From positions 65,906,001 to 65,970,000 of the forward strand of contig OX419757.1 in NCBI GenBank assembly GCA_948567375.1: DNA of 64,000 bases, written 5' to 3'. Below, piece by piece: positions 47,486-57,837 of the stretch (the stretch's first letter is position 1; each line of letters starts with the position of its first letter). The DNA is from Lunularia cruciata (lineage: Eukaryota > Streptophyta > Marchantiopsida > Lunulariales > Lunulariaceae). A program made the translations under genes and the position numbers. The notes beneath the pieces were generated by a model. That model saw only the letters and a list, made by a program, of their open reading frames with translations. It did not search any database and was not told the DNA's origin.

Positions 47486-47949
47486 TAACTGAGTGATCTA
47501 ACCAAACATAAACCCGGGCACCCAGATCATTTAATTATGCTATTCACATGGACCGGACTGAGAGCTCCTAGAATGGAGTTTTCCTCAACTCTAGTCACAA
47601 TTCATAACACAAATCCGCTTCCAAGACTCATCATTCATAGGAATTTCAACAACAAAGTTCACAAGGTTGGATAAGTCAAATAGTTATAGTCAAGACAATG
47701 CCTGCCCTAAGGTTGCAACTGCTCATCAACTCAGCCCGGCACTTCACATACACTCTGTCCGACAGCAGACAAGGCAACTCACCCTCCAAACCTCTTCATT
47801 CTCCTATGCCCTGTTTTGCAGATCAGATTCACTCCATTCAAACAGGCCAACCAACTTCAAATCTTTTCTTGCCCTTGCTCCAGATGAGCTGATCCACTTC
47901 AAAATTCTCCTCCTCCTCTTCTTCCTAACTAGCTCCTATCACTGCCTGT

Positions 47950-48540
47950 TTAGTCACTCTTCACAACATTTTCCCAAAAAAAAATATCTTTCTTCTTCAC
48001 TCCTACCCTCACCTTTGGGAGATTATCCTTTGGCAACTTCTGCAGCAAATCCCCTTCAGACCTGCAAAAATTCCTCTCCAATTTTTTTTCATTCATCACT
48101 CTATCCACATTTTTCCACAGAAATCTTCCTTCCTCAGTCCTTTTCTCACCTTTGTGAGAGTTCCCTTATGCAACTCATGCTGCCAACCCTTCAGACCTGC
48201 GAGAATTCCAATTCTCCAATTCTCCAATTCTCCAATTTTGTCCTTCATCACTCTATCCACAATTTTCTGCAGAAACCTTCCTTCCTCAGTCCTGTTCTCA
48301 CCTTTGTGCAAGTTCCCTTATGCAACTCATGTAGCCAACCCTTCAGACCTGCAAAAATTCTCTACTGCCTGAATCTCCTGTCCTCTTGCTTCCCTACGAA
48401 AATTTCATTCTCTTCAACTTCTGCCCAAACCCCTTCAGACCTGCGAAAATTCTCTACTGCCTGAATCTCCTGTCCTCTTGCTCCCCTGCAAAATTTCATT
48501 CTCTTCAACTTCTGCCCAAACCTCTCAAGCCCTAGCATCT
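47950..48540 (+). repeat. Pyrimidine-rich tandem repeats, roughly 110-160-bp units
   Basis: The segments from TTCATCACTCTATCCACA through CCTTCAGACCTGCRA recur near 48,080-48,200 and 48,245-48,360. ATTCTCTACTGCCTGAATCT through AACTTCTGCCCAAACC occurs twice (about 48,357-48,431 and 48,449-48,521). The plus strand is strongly C/T-rich. Open frames here are by-products of the repeats. Confidence 0.8.
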
Positions 48541-49390
48541 TCCTGCAAAAATTTCCTTTCTCCCAGCCCTCTCTCTCCTGCAAAGTCCTTCACTCTCTTG
48601 AGAAGAAAAAACTTTTTGCCTTGCACTCTCAAGCCCTAACAGTCCTCCTGCGAAAATTTTCCTTCTGTCCCACCACTTCTCTCCTACACATGCTCCATTC
48701 CTTCGAGAAGAAAACCCTCCCTTGCCTTGCTGTCTCAAGCCCTAGCATCTTCCTGTGAAAATTTTCCTTCTGTCCCAGCACTTCTCTCTTGCACATGCTC
48801 CATTCCTTCGAGAAGAAAACCCTCCCTTGCCTTGCTGTCTCAAGCTCTAGCATCTTCCTGCGAAAATTTCCTTTCTCCCAGCCTTCTCTCTCCTGCAAAG
48901 TCCTTCACTCTCTTGAGAAGAAAAACTTTTTGCCTTGCACTCTCAAGCCCTAACAGTCCTCTTGCAAAAATTTTCCTTCTGTCCCAGCACTTCTCTCCTG
49001 CACATGCTCCATTCCTTCGAGAAGAAAACCCTCCCTTGCCTTGTTGTCTCAAGCTCTAGCATCTTCCTGCAAAAATTTCCTTTCTCCCAGCTCTCTCTCT
49101 CCTGCAAAGTCCTTCACTCTCTTGAGAAGAAAAACTTTTTGTCTTGCACTCTCAAGCCCTAACTGTCCTCCTGCGAAAATTTTCCTTCTGTCCCAGCACT
49201 TCTCTCCTGCACATGCTCCATTCCTTCAAGAAGAAAGCCCTCCTTGGCCTTGCTGTCTCAAGCTCTAGCATCTTCCTGCAAAAATTTTCCTTCTATCCCA
49301 GCACTTCTCTCCTACACATGCTCCATTCCTTTGAGAAGAAAACCCTCCCTTGCCTTGCTGTCTCAAGCTCTAGCATCTTCCTGCAAAAAT
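48541..49390 (+). repeat. 105-bp tandem array with two subtypes (A B B A B A B B)
   Basis: Eight units with GAGAAG landmarks at 48,600, 48,705, 48,810, 48,915, 49,019, 49,124, about 49,229 and 49,333, a spacing of 104-105 bases. Type A units contain TGCAAAGTCCTTCACTCTC, and type B units contain CACATGCTCCATTCC. The order A B B A B A B B indicates multi-unit duplications. The plus strand is pyrimidine-rich. No convincing coding use. Confidence 0.92.
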
Positions 49391-50047
49391 TTCCTTCCTC
49401 CCAGCCCTTTGTCTCTTTCAAAGCACCCTTTGATTCTCCTCTCCAAAACCCTTTGATTCTTCTATGTCACTCTCTCTTTTGATATTCTCCTGTCACTCCC
49501 AAAAAAGCCCTTGATACTTCTCTCTCACCTGTTTACCTCTGCAACAGTCCCTCAGCTTCTACCCTTGCACTCAGGTTTCTCGGCCCTCCCAAACTCCATT
49601 ATGCTCCCTCTGCCCCAAAACCTGTTCCCTTCTCCAAGTCCTGTCCTCCCCAAAGAACCTCTCCTCCCGAGCTGAGTTCCTTCCCTTTCCTCTAACTTTT
49701 TCATGTTGTTATTCCCCAAACCTTTCATTGTCAAAACTCCTCTAAAGCCTCCCAAAGTATTTCCAACTCAAAAGACTCTTTTTTTGCTCCTCCACTAAGG
49801 AAAACACTCTTTCACTCCAATAACGTAAAACAAACCTGAGTTCGTGTAACCCAACATCATTTCTTGGCTCAAGCAAGATTAAAAGACTCCTTGAGCTAAT
49901 AATACCATAACTTTTTGGGCTTCACAATAATATAGGAAATATCTCCCGCGGCAAGGTAGCATAAACCACACCTGAGACATATTGACATAAATCCATGTTC
50001 CTTACAACAACTAAAAGAGAAAAAGAAACTTTATCACACCAAAAGCC

Positions 50048-50632
50048 TCAAGGGTACACATGGGCTATTTTCCCGACAACACCGGGGAAGAGGATACATG
50101 GAATATACTCTCCTAATAGACAAATCCTCTCTCTAAACTCAGTCTGAGTGCCTTGAGTCTCCACACTATGAGGTAACACATGGGTGGCATCAGTGTGGGT
50201 CTGCATCTCATGACAAGTATGGGTCTTGTGAGCAATAGTACGTAGTCTGGGTCCAAGATAAGCCACACAAGCCCTCAAATGAGCTAGACTAATCTCACTC
50301 TCCTCTACATGAGCTCTCATTTGAGCTAGACTACTCTCGCTCTCCTCTACCTGAACATGTGCACTCTCACACGTCTCTATAGCATATGCTAACTCTTGTG
50401 CTTGATTATGTAACTGGAGCTTGTAACCCTCCGCCATGGCAGCGGCACCTAGTATGTCCATGTCCAAGTCACCTAATCTTTGCTCTCTCTCTATCTCAGA
50501 AGTAAGCAAGGTCAGATGCCTCTCCTCCTTTGCAGCAAGTAAATCCTCTCGCTCACAAAGGAGTCTCTCTCGCTCTAACACTAATCTTTCTCTCTCCTCT
50601 ACACTTTCCAATCTACTCTCACGCTCAAGCAC
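50048..50632 (-). pseudogene. Coiled-coil open frame inside the Harbinger element, frameshifted at its start
   Basis: A 194-codon minus-strand frame whose first half is a strong Glu/Arg coiled coil (ESVEERERLVLERERLLCER), then repeated VEESE.SLA.(M/L)RA units, then a Thr/His-rich tail. Upstream (50,632-50,700) a second copy of a 51-base coding unit continues it, but a 2-base CT expansion shifts the frame. The first codon in frame is GTG, so this is the downstream part of a longer gene. I recognise no catalytic domain. It shares strand with the transposase and the other two unexplained frames. Confidence 0.45.
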
Positions 50633-51118
50633 TAATCTCTCTCTCTCTCCTCTGCACTCTCTAGTCTACTCTCATGCTCAAAGAGATTTCTCTCTCTACA
50701 CTCAGCCACTCATACATAATCATCTAAAATGCGAGTGATGTCAACTGAACATGAAGGAGGTGAAGGTACTCTGAAATGCATGGGGTCACCAACTCCTTCC
50801 ACAAATGGAGGAAGTGGTGAAGGGGAAGAAGAGTGAAAAGGAGCTATCTCAACAAAGGGTAAGGGTTGTGTCTCAACATTAATCTGTTGAACACTTGTTC
50901 ACAAATGGTACATTTAGTTATCCATCAAGTACAAATTCATAGTTGAATATAAAAATATACAAGTTCACAAGTTCTTTCATTCAAGCTTCTTAAATGAACT
51001 CATTTATTAATTCCGGTAATGGTATATACAAAAGAACTTTGTATATTTTCCAACATACAAATATATGACAATATATATATAAATATATATATGACAAAAC
51101 TCAAACCTAATCAATCAA

Positions 51119-51775
51119 TCACTCACCATCCTCATTCTCTCCCTCATCCTCCCCATCATCAGTAGTCTTGTCCTCATCCGAGCTATCTGCATCCTCATGA
51201 TCATCACCATGCTCTCCCTCGTGTATAATCTCCTCCTCTCCATCACTCAGGTACATCACGTCCTCCTCTGGAATGAAACCTCTCTCCACAAAGAGATGCG
51301 TGAGTACCTGTCCAAGGAAGGTGACTCTGAACCTATGCCCCTTAAGACTCATGACTTGGCTTTGCAAACTCCCCACCTCCGCAATGATAGCTCTAAAAGG
51401 TAACTCTCCCCAATCATAATCCTCCACACCAAATCTCTTCAACTTGGTCTTGGTGTTGAGTTCCAAATGCACATGTACAATCTTGGGCCTAATAGTGGGT
51501 GCAACTAGTGCACCCATCAACAAGGAGAAAGCTCTAAATGCAGGATATACACATTGCCTTGCAAGATATCTTTTTGCAACCCTATCCCTTTGTGGAAACC
51601 AGTCTAAGACAGCTGTGTAAGGATCTATCCTCCGTCTTGGTGCTCTTCCCTTGGGCATGGCAAGTGCATCTCTAACTATATCTGCAGTCAATTGAAACTG
51701 CCTACCTCTTACCAAACCTGTGCAAGAGACCTTGTCCCATGAACTCACAAACTCTGTACATGGAATGACCTGCAC
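51119..51775 (-). CDS. Unrecognised open frame 3 with acidic tail inside the Harbinger element
   Basis: A 218-codon minus-strand frame. It opens right after a good splice-acceptor-like TTGTGCAG (about 51,774-51,781), so it is probably a final exon rather than a complete gene. The body is globular in composition (FQLTADIVRDALAMPKG, YTAVLDWFPQRDRVAKRYLA, FRAFSLLMGALVAPTIRP). The last 40 residues are almost all Asp/Glu/Ser. The first part loosely recalls the N-terminal domain of plant proteins encoded near retroelements ('putative plant transposon protein' type), but I could not confirm this. Not an expected Harbinger gene. Confidence 0.45.
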   Translation of the reverse strand: MQVIPCTEFVSSWDKVSCTGLVRGRQFQLTADIVRDALAMPKGRAPRRRIDPYTAVLDWFPQRDRVAKRYLARQCVYPAFRAFSLLMGALVAPTIRPKIVHVHLELNTKTKLKRFGVEDYDWGELPFRAIIAEVGSLQSQVMSLKGHRFRVTFLGQVLTHLFVERGFIPEEDVMYLSDGEEEIIHEGEHGDDHEDADSSDEDKTTDDGEDEGENEDGE

Positions 51776-51829
51776 AACCCACCAAAAATTTTAGCTCAAA
51801 CTTTTGTCACAAGGACTCAAACTCAGGGG

Positions 51830-52345
51830 TGGCACTGGGTGACACTAGTAGGCACTCATGCACAGTCCAGGAAATAGCGGAGAGCCGCTAGGTGTTGCCG
51901 GGAGCCGCTCAGAGCCGCAATCAAGGGGGCGCTTGACGACACGGAGTGGTGCTCCCGACCACCGGTGGCACCCGCAGAGCATCGGGAGGGCGCTCGAGGC
52001 CGTGCGGGGGCACCCACGGATGCTGCCTGTAGGCACAGGTCTGCTTGATGGTGCTACGGGACAATGCAAGGTCCGCATGGGGGCGCTGGGTGCCATGCAA
52101 GGACGCAAGAAGGCACTCGCATGAGGGGTAAACGGGATGGGGATGCCGCTAGAAGCCGCTCGTTGACGCACGACGGTGCTGGTTGGCGCTGCGGAATAGG
52201 GATCCATGCAAGTAAGTCTGCAGCGCCCCGCGGGGGCGCTGGGTGGCGCACGGGAAAGGCACTTGCACACACGGAAAGGCACTTGCTAAACCCACGGAGG
52301 GACGTTGGGTGGCACTACGGGACAGGCTGGGAGGCACTGGGTGGC
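51830..52345 (+). repeat. GC-rich minisatellite-like region, patch 2
   Basis: Repeated GGCGCTNGGTGGCGC / GGCACTGGGTG motifs (for example about 51,828-51,860 and 52,220-52,345) resemble the patch at 45.6 kb. GC is far above the window average and CpG-rich. The overlapping open frames on both strands show no known domain. Confidence 0.6.
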
Positions 52346-53099
52346 GCTGATGATTTGAATGCAATTTCCAAAAATCAAATGAAGAAATCAAGATGGAATG
52401 AAAAGAACCCAATGAGGAATGTTTGAAAAGTACCTCTGGCCATGGATAGTGAAGTCCAATAGTTATTTTCAGCCCCATTTCATTTAGATCGACCTCCTGA
52501 ATTCCGGAAACAGTAGTTCAAACTTGATGTTTGTCCAGCCAGCACCACTTGATAAAATTGGTTGGGTGTTGAATGGTATGGAATGCAATGAGCCAATCTC
52601 CTTCCTCAGTGTTTCTCATGTCGGGCCCATCAATTATCTTTTTGTATCCCCAGATTTTTGCCATGCTTGAAAGGAATGTGCTCTTGAACTTTTTTCTCTC
52701 TTCTCAATCTCTTCTTCTCGAGTTGTGCTTCAGCCAGCCAGGACCCTTGCCTCTCTCCTTCCTCTCCCCAGTCTCAAAATGTCTCACCTGCACACACTAT
52801 GCCTTGCAAAATGACTCTTGAAATGACCCTCCAGCACCCTCTACCTTGTACAAATGACCCTTGAAATCACCCTTTCTCCTTCTAAGTACTCACTCGCAAA
52901 TTTCTGCTCCAAACACCCCACACACTCGGAGAATAGAGCTTGCGAATGACAGGAATGGAAATGAACACACGTTTATATAACCTTGGCTGACAGAAAAATA
53001 ATCAATCCCAAACATACTAAAATGTACACTTTGGAGGCAAAATTGAATTTTTCACACCCGAAGAACCCAAATCCCAAGCGGCAACATGCGGCACGCCAC

Positions 53100-53430
53100 A
53101 TCGCCAACCGGTGTAGCCAAGCGTTGCCCTATTCATGCAGCACCTACCAGCGCCTATGAGTGCATGTAATATGTGGATAGTTCCGAGTGTCTGCCAGCGT
53201 CTACGAGCGTCTGCCAGCGTCTACGAGCGCCACTCTCAATTAATTTTTTAAGTTTGTAAGCCAGCGTCCGCCTGCGTCTACAAGCGCCACTCTCAATTAA
53301 TTTTTAAGTTTGTGAGCAACACCCAGTGTGTATGAGCGCCACTCTTGATTAATTTTTTTAAGTTTGTGAGCAGCACCCAACGTCATCTCCCGGTGTATGC
53401 AAGCTCTGCTCATTTTTCTCCAAGTGCTCG
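53100..53430 (-). repeat. 10-bp minisatellite (patch 3) and a 55-bp repeat
   Basis: CAGCGTCTAC GAGCGTCTGC is repeated twice in exact 10-base steps (about 53,194-53,233). It is the reverse complement of the patch 1 type (GTAGACGCTC). It grades into three copies of a 50-55-bp unit GAGCGCCACTCT.. AATTAATTTTTTAAGTTTGTGAGC near 53,227, 53,281 and 53,333. Confidence 0.8.
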
Positions 53431-53629
53431 TAAGTGTCAACAAGGACTTACAAATGTATAGATTAAGCTTCATAGAATCATTTTTGCATCCACATGATGT
53501 TCTTATCATAATATTACATCAAGAAACACTCATGGTCTAAGAATAAGACTCGTGGTCTAAGTTACAAGACTATGAGAAATGAGATGAATACTGAAAATCT
53601 ATATTTTATTATATGGAATCTCAATCAAA

Positions 53630-55006
53630 TCAATCGAGTATATCATCATTGTTATAATCATGGCCATGTTGCATCACCCTTGATCTACTTTCTTCTCTAC
53701 CAAGTTCTATACCCTGAAATGACATTTCTGAATCTATTTGAGTCTCCTCTGTAAATCCGCCATCGTCCTTTAACCAAAGGTCAGGCCTCTTGATTAAAAA
53801 ATTATGTAAAATAATACACACCAATACCCACTTTAACAAATAAGCATTTCTACTATTGTCTTTCAGTTGCACTCTTAGCTCACGAAGAGAATGTCATAGG
53901 AGTATTGAAAGCATTAGCTTTCAATACTCCTATACAATGCTCATTTATCACTCTTGCCTTTGCTAAATATTTATTGAAATCCTGCTTGTCTTTTGAGCAA
54001 GCCTGCTTGAAAGCAGGTACTAGGTGATGCATGGGTACATAACCCAAATCACCTAAAAGGTACTCCTTTGCCTCAAAAGTGCAACACCTCCCTCTTCGGT
54101 TCAAATCATTCCATAGTGACGATTTTTTCAAACAAGTCATATCATGACATGACCTTGGCATTCCTGCAAATAAAAAAAGGGCATACTTTTAGTAAACTAA
54201 ACAAACATGATAACCAATGCATTGCAAAGATACATAACAAAATAACACATAACATAAACCATAACTCCGGAGAAATGTATAACTCTCCTTTTATCATCAC
54301 AAATAACTTGGCCGTTTATAGAATATGAACCCTTGCGGCTGAAATATATTTCCCCGTCCACAATTGGTCGGGCTGCAAGAGGAAACAATGTACCATCTAC
54401 CAAACCAACACAACTGGGAAAACCTTCCAGTGCAAAGACAGTGCATATCCTTTTCCTCTCATCGAGTTCGGGCCAAGCAACTTGACTCCTCGTCACATCT
54501 AATATGGTTGTCATAACTCTATCAGTAAAAGCAATTGTTGAACCAGCACTAATGCCCCAAATATTTAAACCCCGCTCAACACAAGCTCCATTGCCGTGAT
54601 GCCCAAATCTATCCAAAGCTAGGGCAACTTGGATCCACACGAGTGTTTGCTCTCTTTGGTATCTTTTCTCAAAAATCGGGTGAGTCTTAATCAAATCAAC
54701 TAATGTTGAAAAAGAATCCACATCCATTCTAGTAAGCTGGCAAAAGGCCTTAGTATCTAGATTTCTAAAATAATCCTTCACAAACTCTCTACTACGAGAG
54801 TAAGTAACACGGGGTTCCAAGTAACGATGAGTATGTGCATACTCCCATCCACTAATAAAACATTCTAGCATATCTAAATCTCCTCCTAATTCCTCATCTT
54901 CATCTTCTAATCCTGGTAGCGATATCTCCAAATCTAACGGAATCATCCATTGAATACATTTTCTAATATTTCTGGTTAGTTCTAAACGAGTGCTCACTCT
55001 CTGCAT
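53630..55006 (-). pseudogene. Harbinger DDE transposase, disrupted
   Basis: The true ATG at 55,006 opens a 5' exon encoding the N-terminal helices and the catalytic core: VGLVDGTLFPLAARP (first Asp), FSRKGSYSINGQVICDDKRRV. Core sequence resumes at 54,161 with PRSCHDM (second Asp), LLGDLGYVP and NEHCIGVLKANAF (Glu). Between about 54,275 and 54,162 lies about 115 bases ending TTTGCAG, probably an intron, although no standard donor restores the frame exactly. Just after the Glu a perfect hairpin replaces expected sequence, and the frame closes at 53,880. The C-terminal helix (YLLKWVLVCIILHNFL) continues in another frame to 53,630. It would cut and join transposon ends when intact. As it stands it is very likely inactive. 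Confidence 0.88.
53896..53933. repeat. Perfect 17-bp inverted repeat with 4-base loop in the transposase gene
   Basis: ATAGGAGTATTGAAAGC (53,896-53,912), loop ATTA, then its exact complement (53,917-53,933). It sits on the codons after the catalytic Glu and introduces the frameshift. Confidence 0.97.
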
Positions 55007-55774
55007 GACAAAACTCTATTTTTAATCACCACTGAAAACTCCTTATCCACAAAGGGGATCTCTCTTCTCCGCAAAGGGGCATCTCCCTCTCCTTGTGAAA
55101 TTTCAGCAAACGGACATCTTTGTGCGCAAAAAAAACAATCTGTGCAATTCCATTCTGTAATAAGAAAACAAATTCAGGAATTTCACTTCATTACTCAAGG
55201 GGAAGAAAGGTATACATTTCATACTCGTACAAAGGACAATTTTTTAAAATAATGAAATCGAGAGTAACACTTGAAAAAAAATCACTCCTCACTCTAACCT
55301 TCTCACGGGGCTCGCACTCAAATCTTCGCACTCCAAATCTGCTATGGTCTCTCTAATCTTAATCACTGGTCAATTTTTGCATCCCTCAAATCTTTCCACT
55401 CATGCTCCCTCCAATCTTCCTCGGAAAAAATTTGCCCAGTTGCCGCTCGTCATTTCCTTTCCATGGGTGTTCTCAAACATCCCCGGATGCCCCGGATGCT
55501 CCTTTTGGTGGCCGTCACTTTCACTCTAACCCTAAACAAAAACTTAATTAACCCTAATGTGCAATCAATGCACTGCGGAGTGATAACAGAAAATTCCTTC
55601 TCCCTTATTTTCTACGAACCACCTCATATGGAGTGTGCTAATAATAAGGAACTTGGCCCCAACTCTATAACATTACCATTTCTACTTCCCGGTCACACAC
55701 CATACCCATTTAGTCAATGCACCCATTTAGTCAACGCTTCGTAACAATCTATATGAAAAGTTTAGAAACTTAGT

Positions 55775-55798
55775 AAAACTATTTCTGGAACCCCCTAA
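55775..55798 (-). repeat. Right terminal inverted repeat of the Harbinger element
   Basis: Complement reads TTAGGGGGTTCC then AGAAATAGTTTT, 22 of 24 identical to the left end. The transposase ATG lies about 770 bases inside it. Confidence 0.9.
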
Positions 55799-57837
55799 CT
55801 TGTAGGTCCATAACTTGGGGTCTTTCACATTATACTCCGGATGTTATTCCTCTTAATGCCATGGCATGTCCTACTTCTTCTTAGTCTACATTCAACATCT
55901 AATGAGGATGGTGAGTGAACATTGCAATATTGCTTGTTCAACATATTTGATGAGTGGTATGAAGCTCTTACACTTGATAGACTAGGACCTTTTTGTTCTC
56001 TTTACATTATATTTTTACAACCTTAAGGCTTTTAATTATCACAAATTATGTCTAAGATCAATGTTAAGGCATTATTCAATGTCAAGGTATTATGTATATA
56101 GCTTAACTAGATCCCCCTTGTCCATGCAAAAAGCAAGATGACCAACTAATCAATTCCGAAGGCATTACATCTATCGTTTTACAATCAAAAACAATTTCCA
56201 AAATTACACACCTCTTTAAAGACAAGGTTCAAGGCTTGTAGATAAAGCTCAACCTACTTGAGCACTTAGAATCTCTATTAATCCGACCTAACTTATGCAG
56301 ATATAAAGAGTAGATTAAAACATTACGCTTTTTTTCTTTCTTAGTTTGAGATGTACTGTGGAATGATTGGTTTTCCTTTTATATAAAAACACAATGGAAT
56401 TCCCCAAATGGAGTTGTCCAAGAGCACTATCAATATTTAGATCTCAACTTAGCTAGAAGAAATTATAATAGTTGCTATAGGAATTATGATTATTTTCTTT
56501 AGTGTACTTTGACCTTTTGATAAGATTCATAGTATAGTGATCTTAAGAACTTAAGGAAGGATAATTGATAGCAACTTTTTTTCCACTATTCTAGTTTTGT
56601 TACCCTTAGTTCTCAAGTTCTAGAATCCGGGATACTCAAGTTAAACAAGAAGGAGCTAAGATTTAATGGTTTGTTCCTCAACATTGAGATGCATTCAAAA
56701 GTTTTTTTTTTCTTTCAAGAGGAGACCAATAAGCGCTAGATGATGCAAACTGTACTTTTCATTTATTTTATAGATATTGATTTAAATTTACCTTAACTAA
56801 TTTTTTTTTCACCAAAAACATTATCATCATGTGAATTTTATGTACCAATAATTTTATGCATAAATTAAAAAATATAATTCTAAACATGTAGTTATTCAAG
56901 ATGTAATTAACAGATGATCAAATTAAATATACATTAATATAAAAAATAAAATCTAAATTTAAAAATTAAGAAAATAAATATATTTTTATTAAAAACTGAT
57001 AAAAATATTATAATCTACAAATCATATATATTGTAAAGAAATAAAATACTAAAATATATTCCATTTTATCTTGAAAATATTAAAACTATAAACAAATTTT
57101 TGAGGTATTTTCATATTTTAAAATTTAAATGTTTTATACATAAAAATAAATTTATAAATTAAATAACTTTGGAGAGAGCTTGTCTACTGCAAGTACCGCT
57201 TTTTAGATGGTTCCGTCTGCGGCAGCGGGTCTACCGTTTGAATCACTCATCCAATTTACACTACTCGACGAAACAAATTAAAGAACTCAACTTGCTCGCA
57301 CAAATTGATGCAATCATTGATATTAGAGGGTTGCGAATACTTTCAGTGGGCAGCAGTTCCACCGGTGATCTAAAGCACACACACACAGATGTCGGACTTG
57401 CAAGCTTCTACATTACCAGCCTTTTCGAAAATTCTAGGTCCTAAGTCTATTAAGGAGAGGAGTTCACTTGCAAAATCGAGAGGGCAGAGGGCAGAGGCTT
57501 TCTTGTACCCGATTCAAATTAGAGGCAACATATGTTGAGCTTAAACCTCACTCAAAGGTACGATTCGTTGAATGGTCCTGAAGCAGGCATGGTTTCATGA
57601 TCATTAAGAATCTGTGGACCGAACTCTGGAGGGACATTTTGTGAGGTGCATCAATAGATTTTCGAGAATGAACAATATCTTTAGTGAATTCACTTGATAG
57701 TGCAAGAAAGTAAATGATTTAGCTCTAAATCGGGGTAGCTCCTAAACTGTAGATAATAGAGAAACTTTTTTCTAATCACCCGAAACTATACACACATCTC
57801 ATTCTGACATGTCACGGAGGCAGAACGTTCTTTAGGG
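55799..57837. other. AT-rich spacer right of the Harbinger element
   Basis: Bases 56,060-56,160 resemble the 22.5-kb repeat. Bases 56,700-57,165 are extremely AT-rich. A 91-codon frame at 57,169-57,444 (RGLRILSVGSSSTGDLKHT) stands out by higher GC but has no recognisable domain and no supporting homologue here. Confidence 0.4.

Larger units (their letters stand above)
43582..55798. mobile_element. Large PIF/Harbinger DNA transposon (about 12.2 kb)
   Basis: Terminal inverted repeats of 24 bases (43,582-43,605 and 55,775-55,798) match at 22 positions, each starting TTAGGGGGTT. Inside are both genes expected of this superfamily: a Myb/SANT-like protein at the left and a DDE transposase at the right, convergently oriented. 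Harbinger elements usually measure a few kb. This one carries about 8 kb of extra sequence between the genes. TTA and TAA at the ends may be the 3-bp target duplication (TWA type) with one change, or part of the repeat. The broken transposase implies it cannot move by itself. Confidence 0.85.

Noticed and set aside
48096-49059. Several open frames on both strands in the pyrimidine-rich arrays
   Set aside because: They are copies of the 105-bp repeat read in different frames, with no start context, domain or conservation.
51858-52426. Long overlapping frames on both strands in the GC-rich patch
   Set aside because: High GC reduces stop codons on all frames. The sequence is minisatellite-like and the proteins are low-complexity.
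57169-57444. 91-codon frame right of the AT-rich spacer
   Set aside because: Higher GC than its surroundings but no domain, partner or second copy seen. The first codon is not a convincing start.
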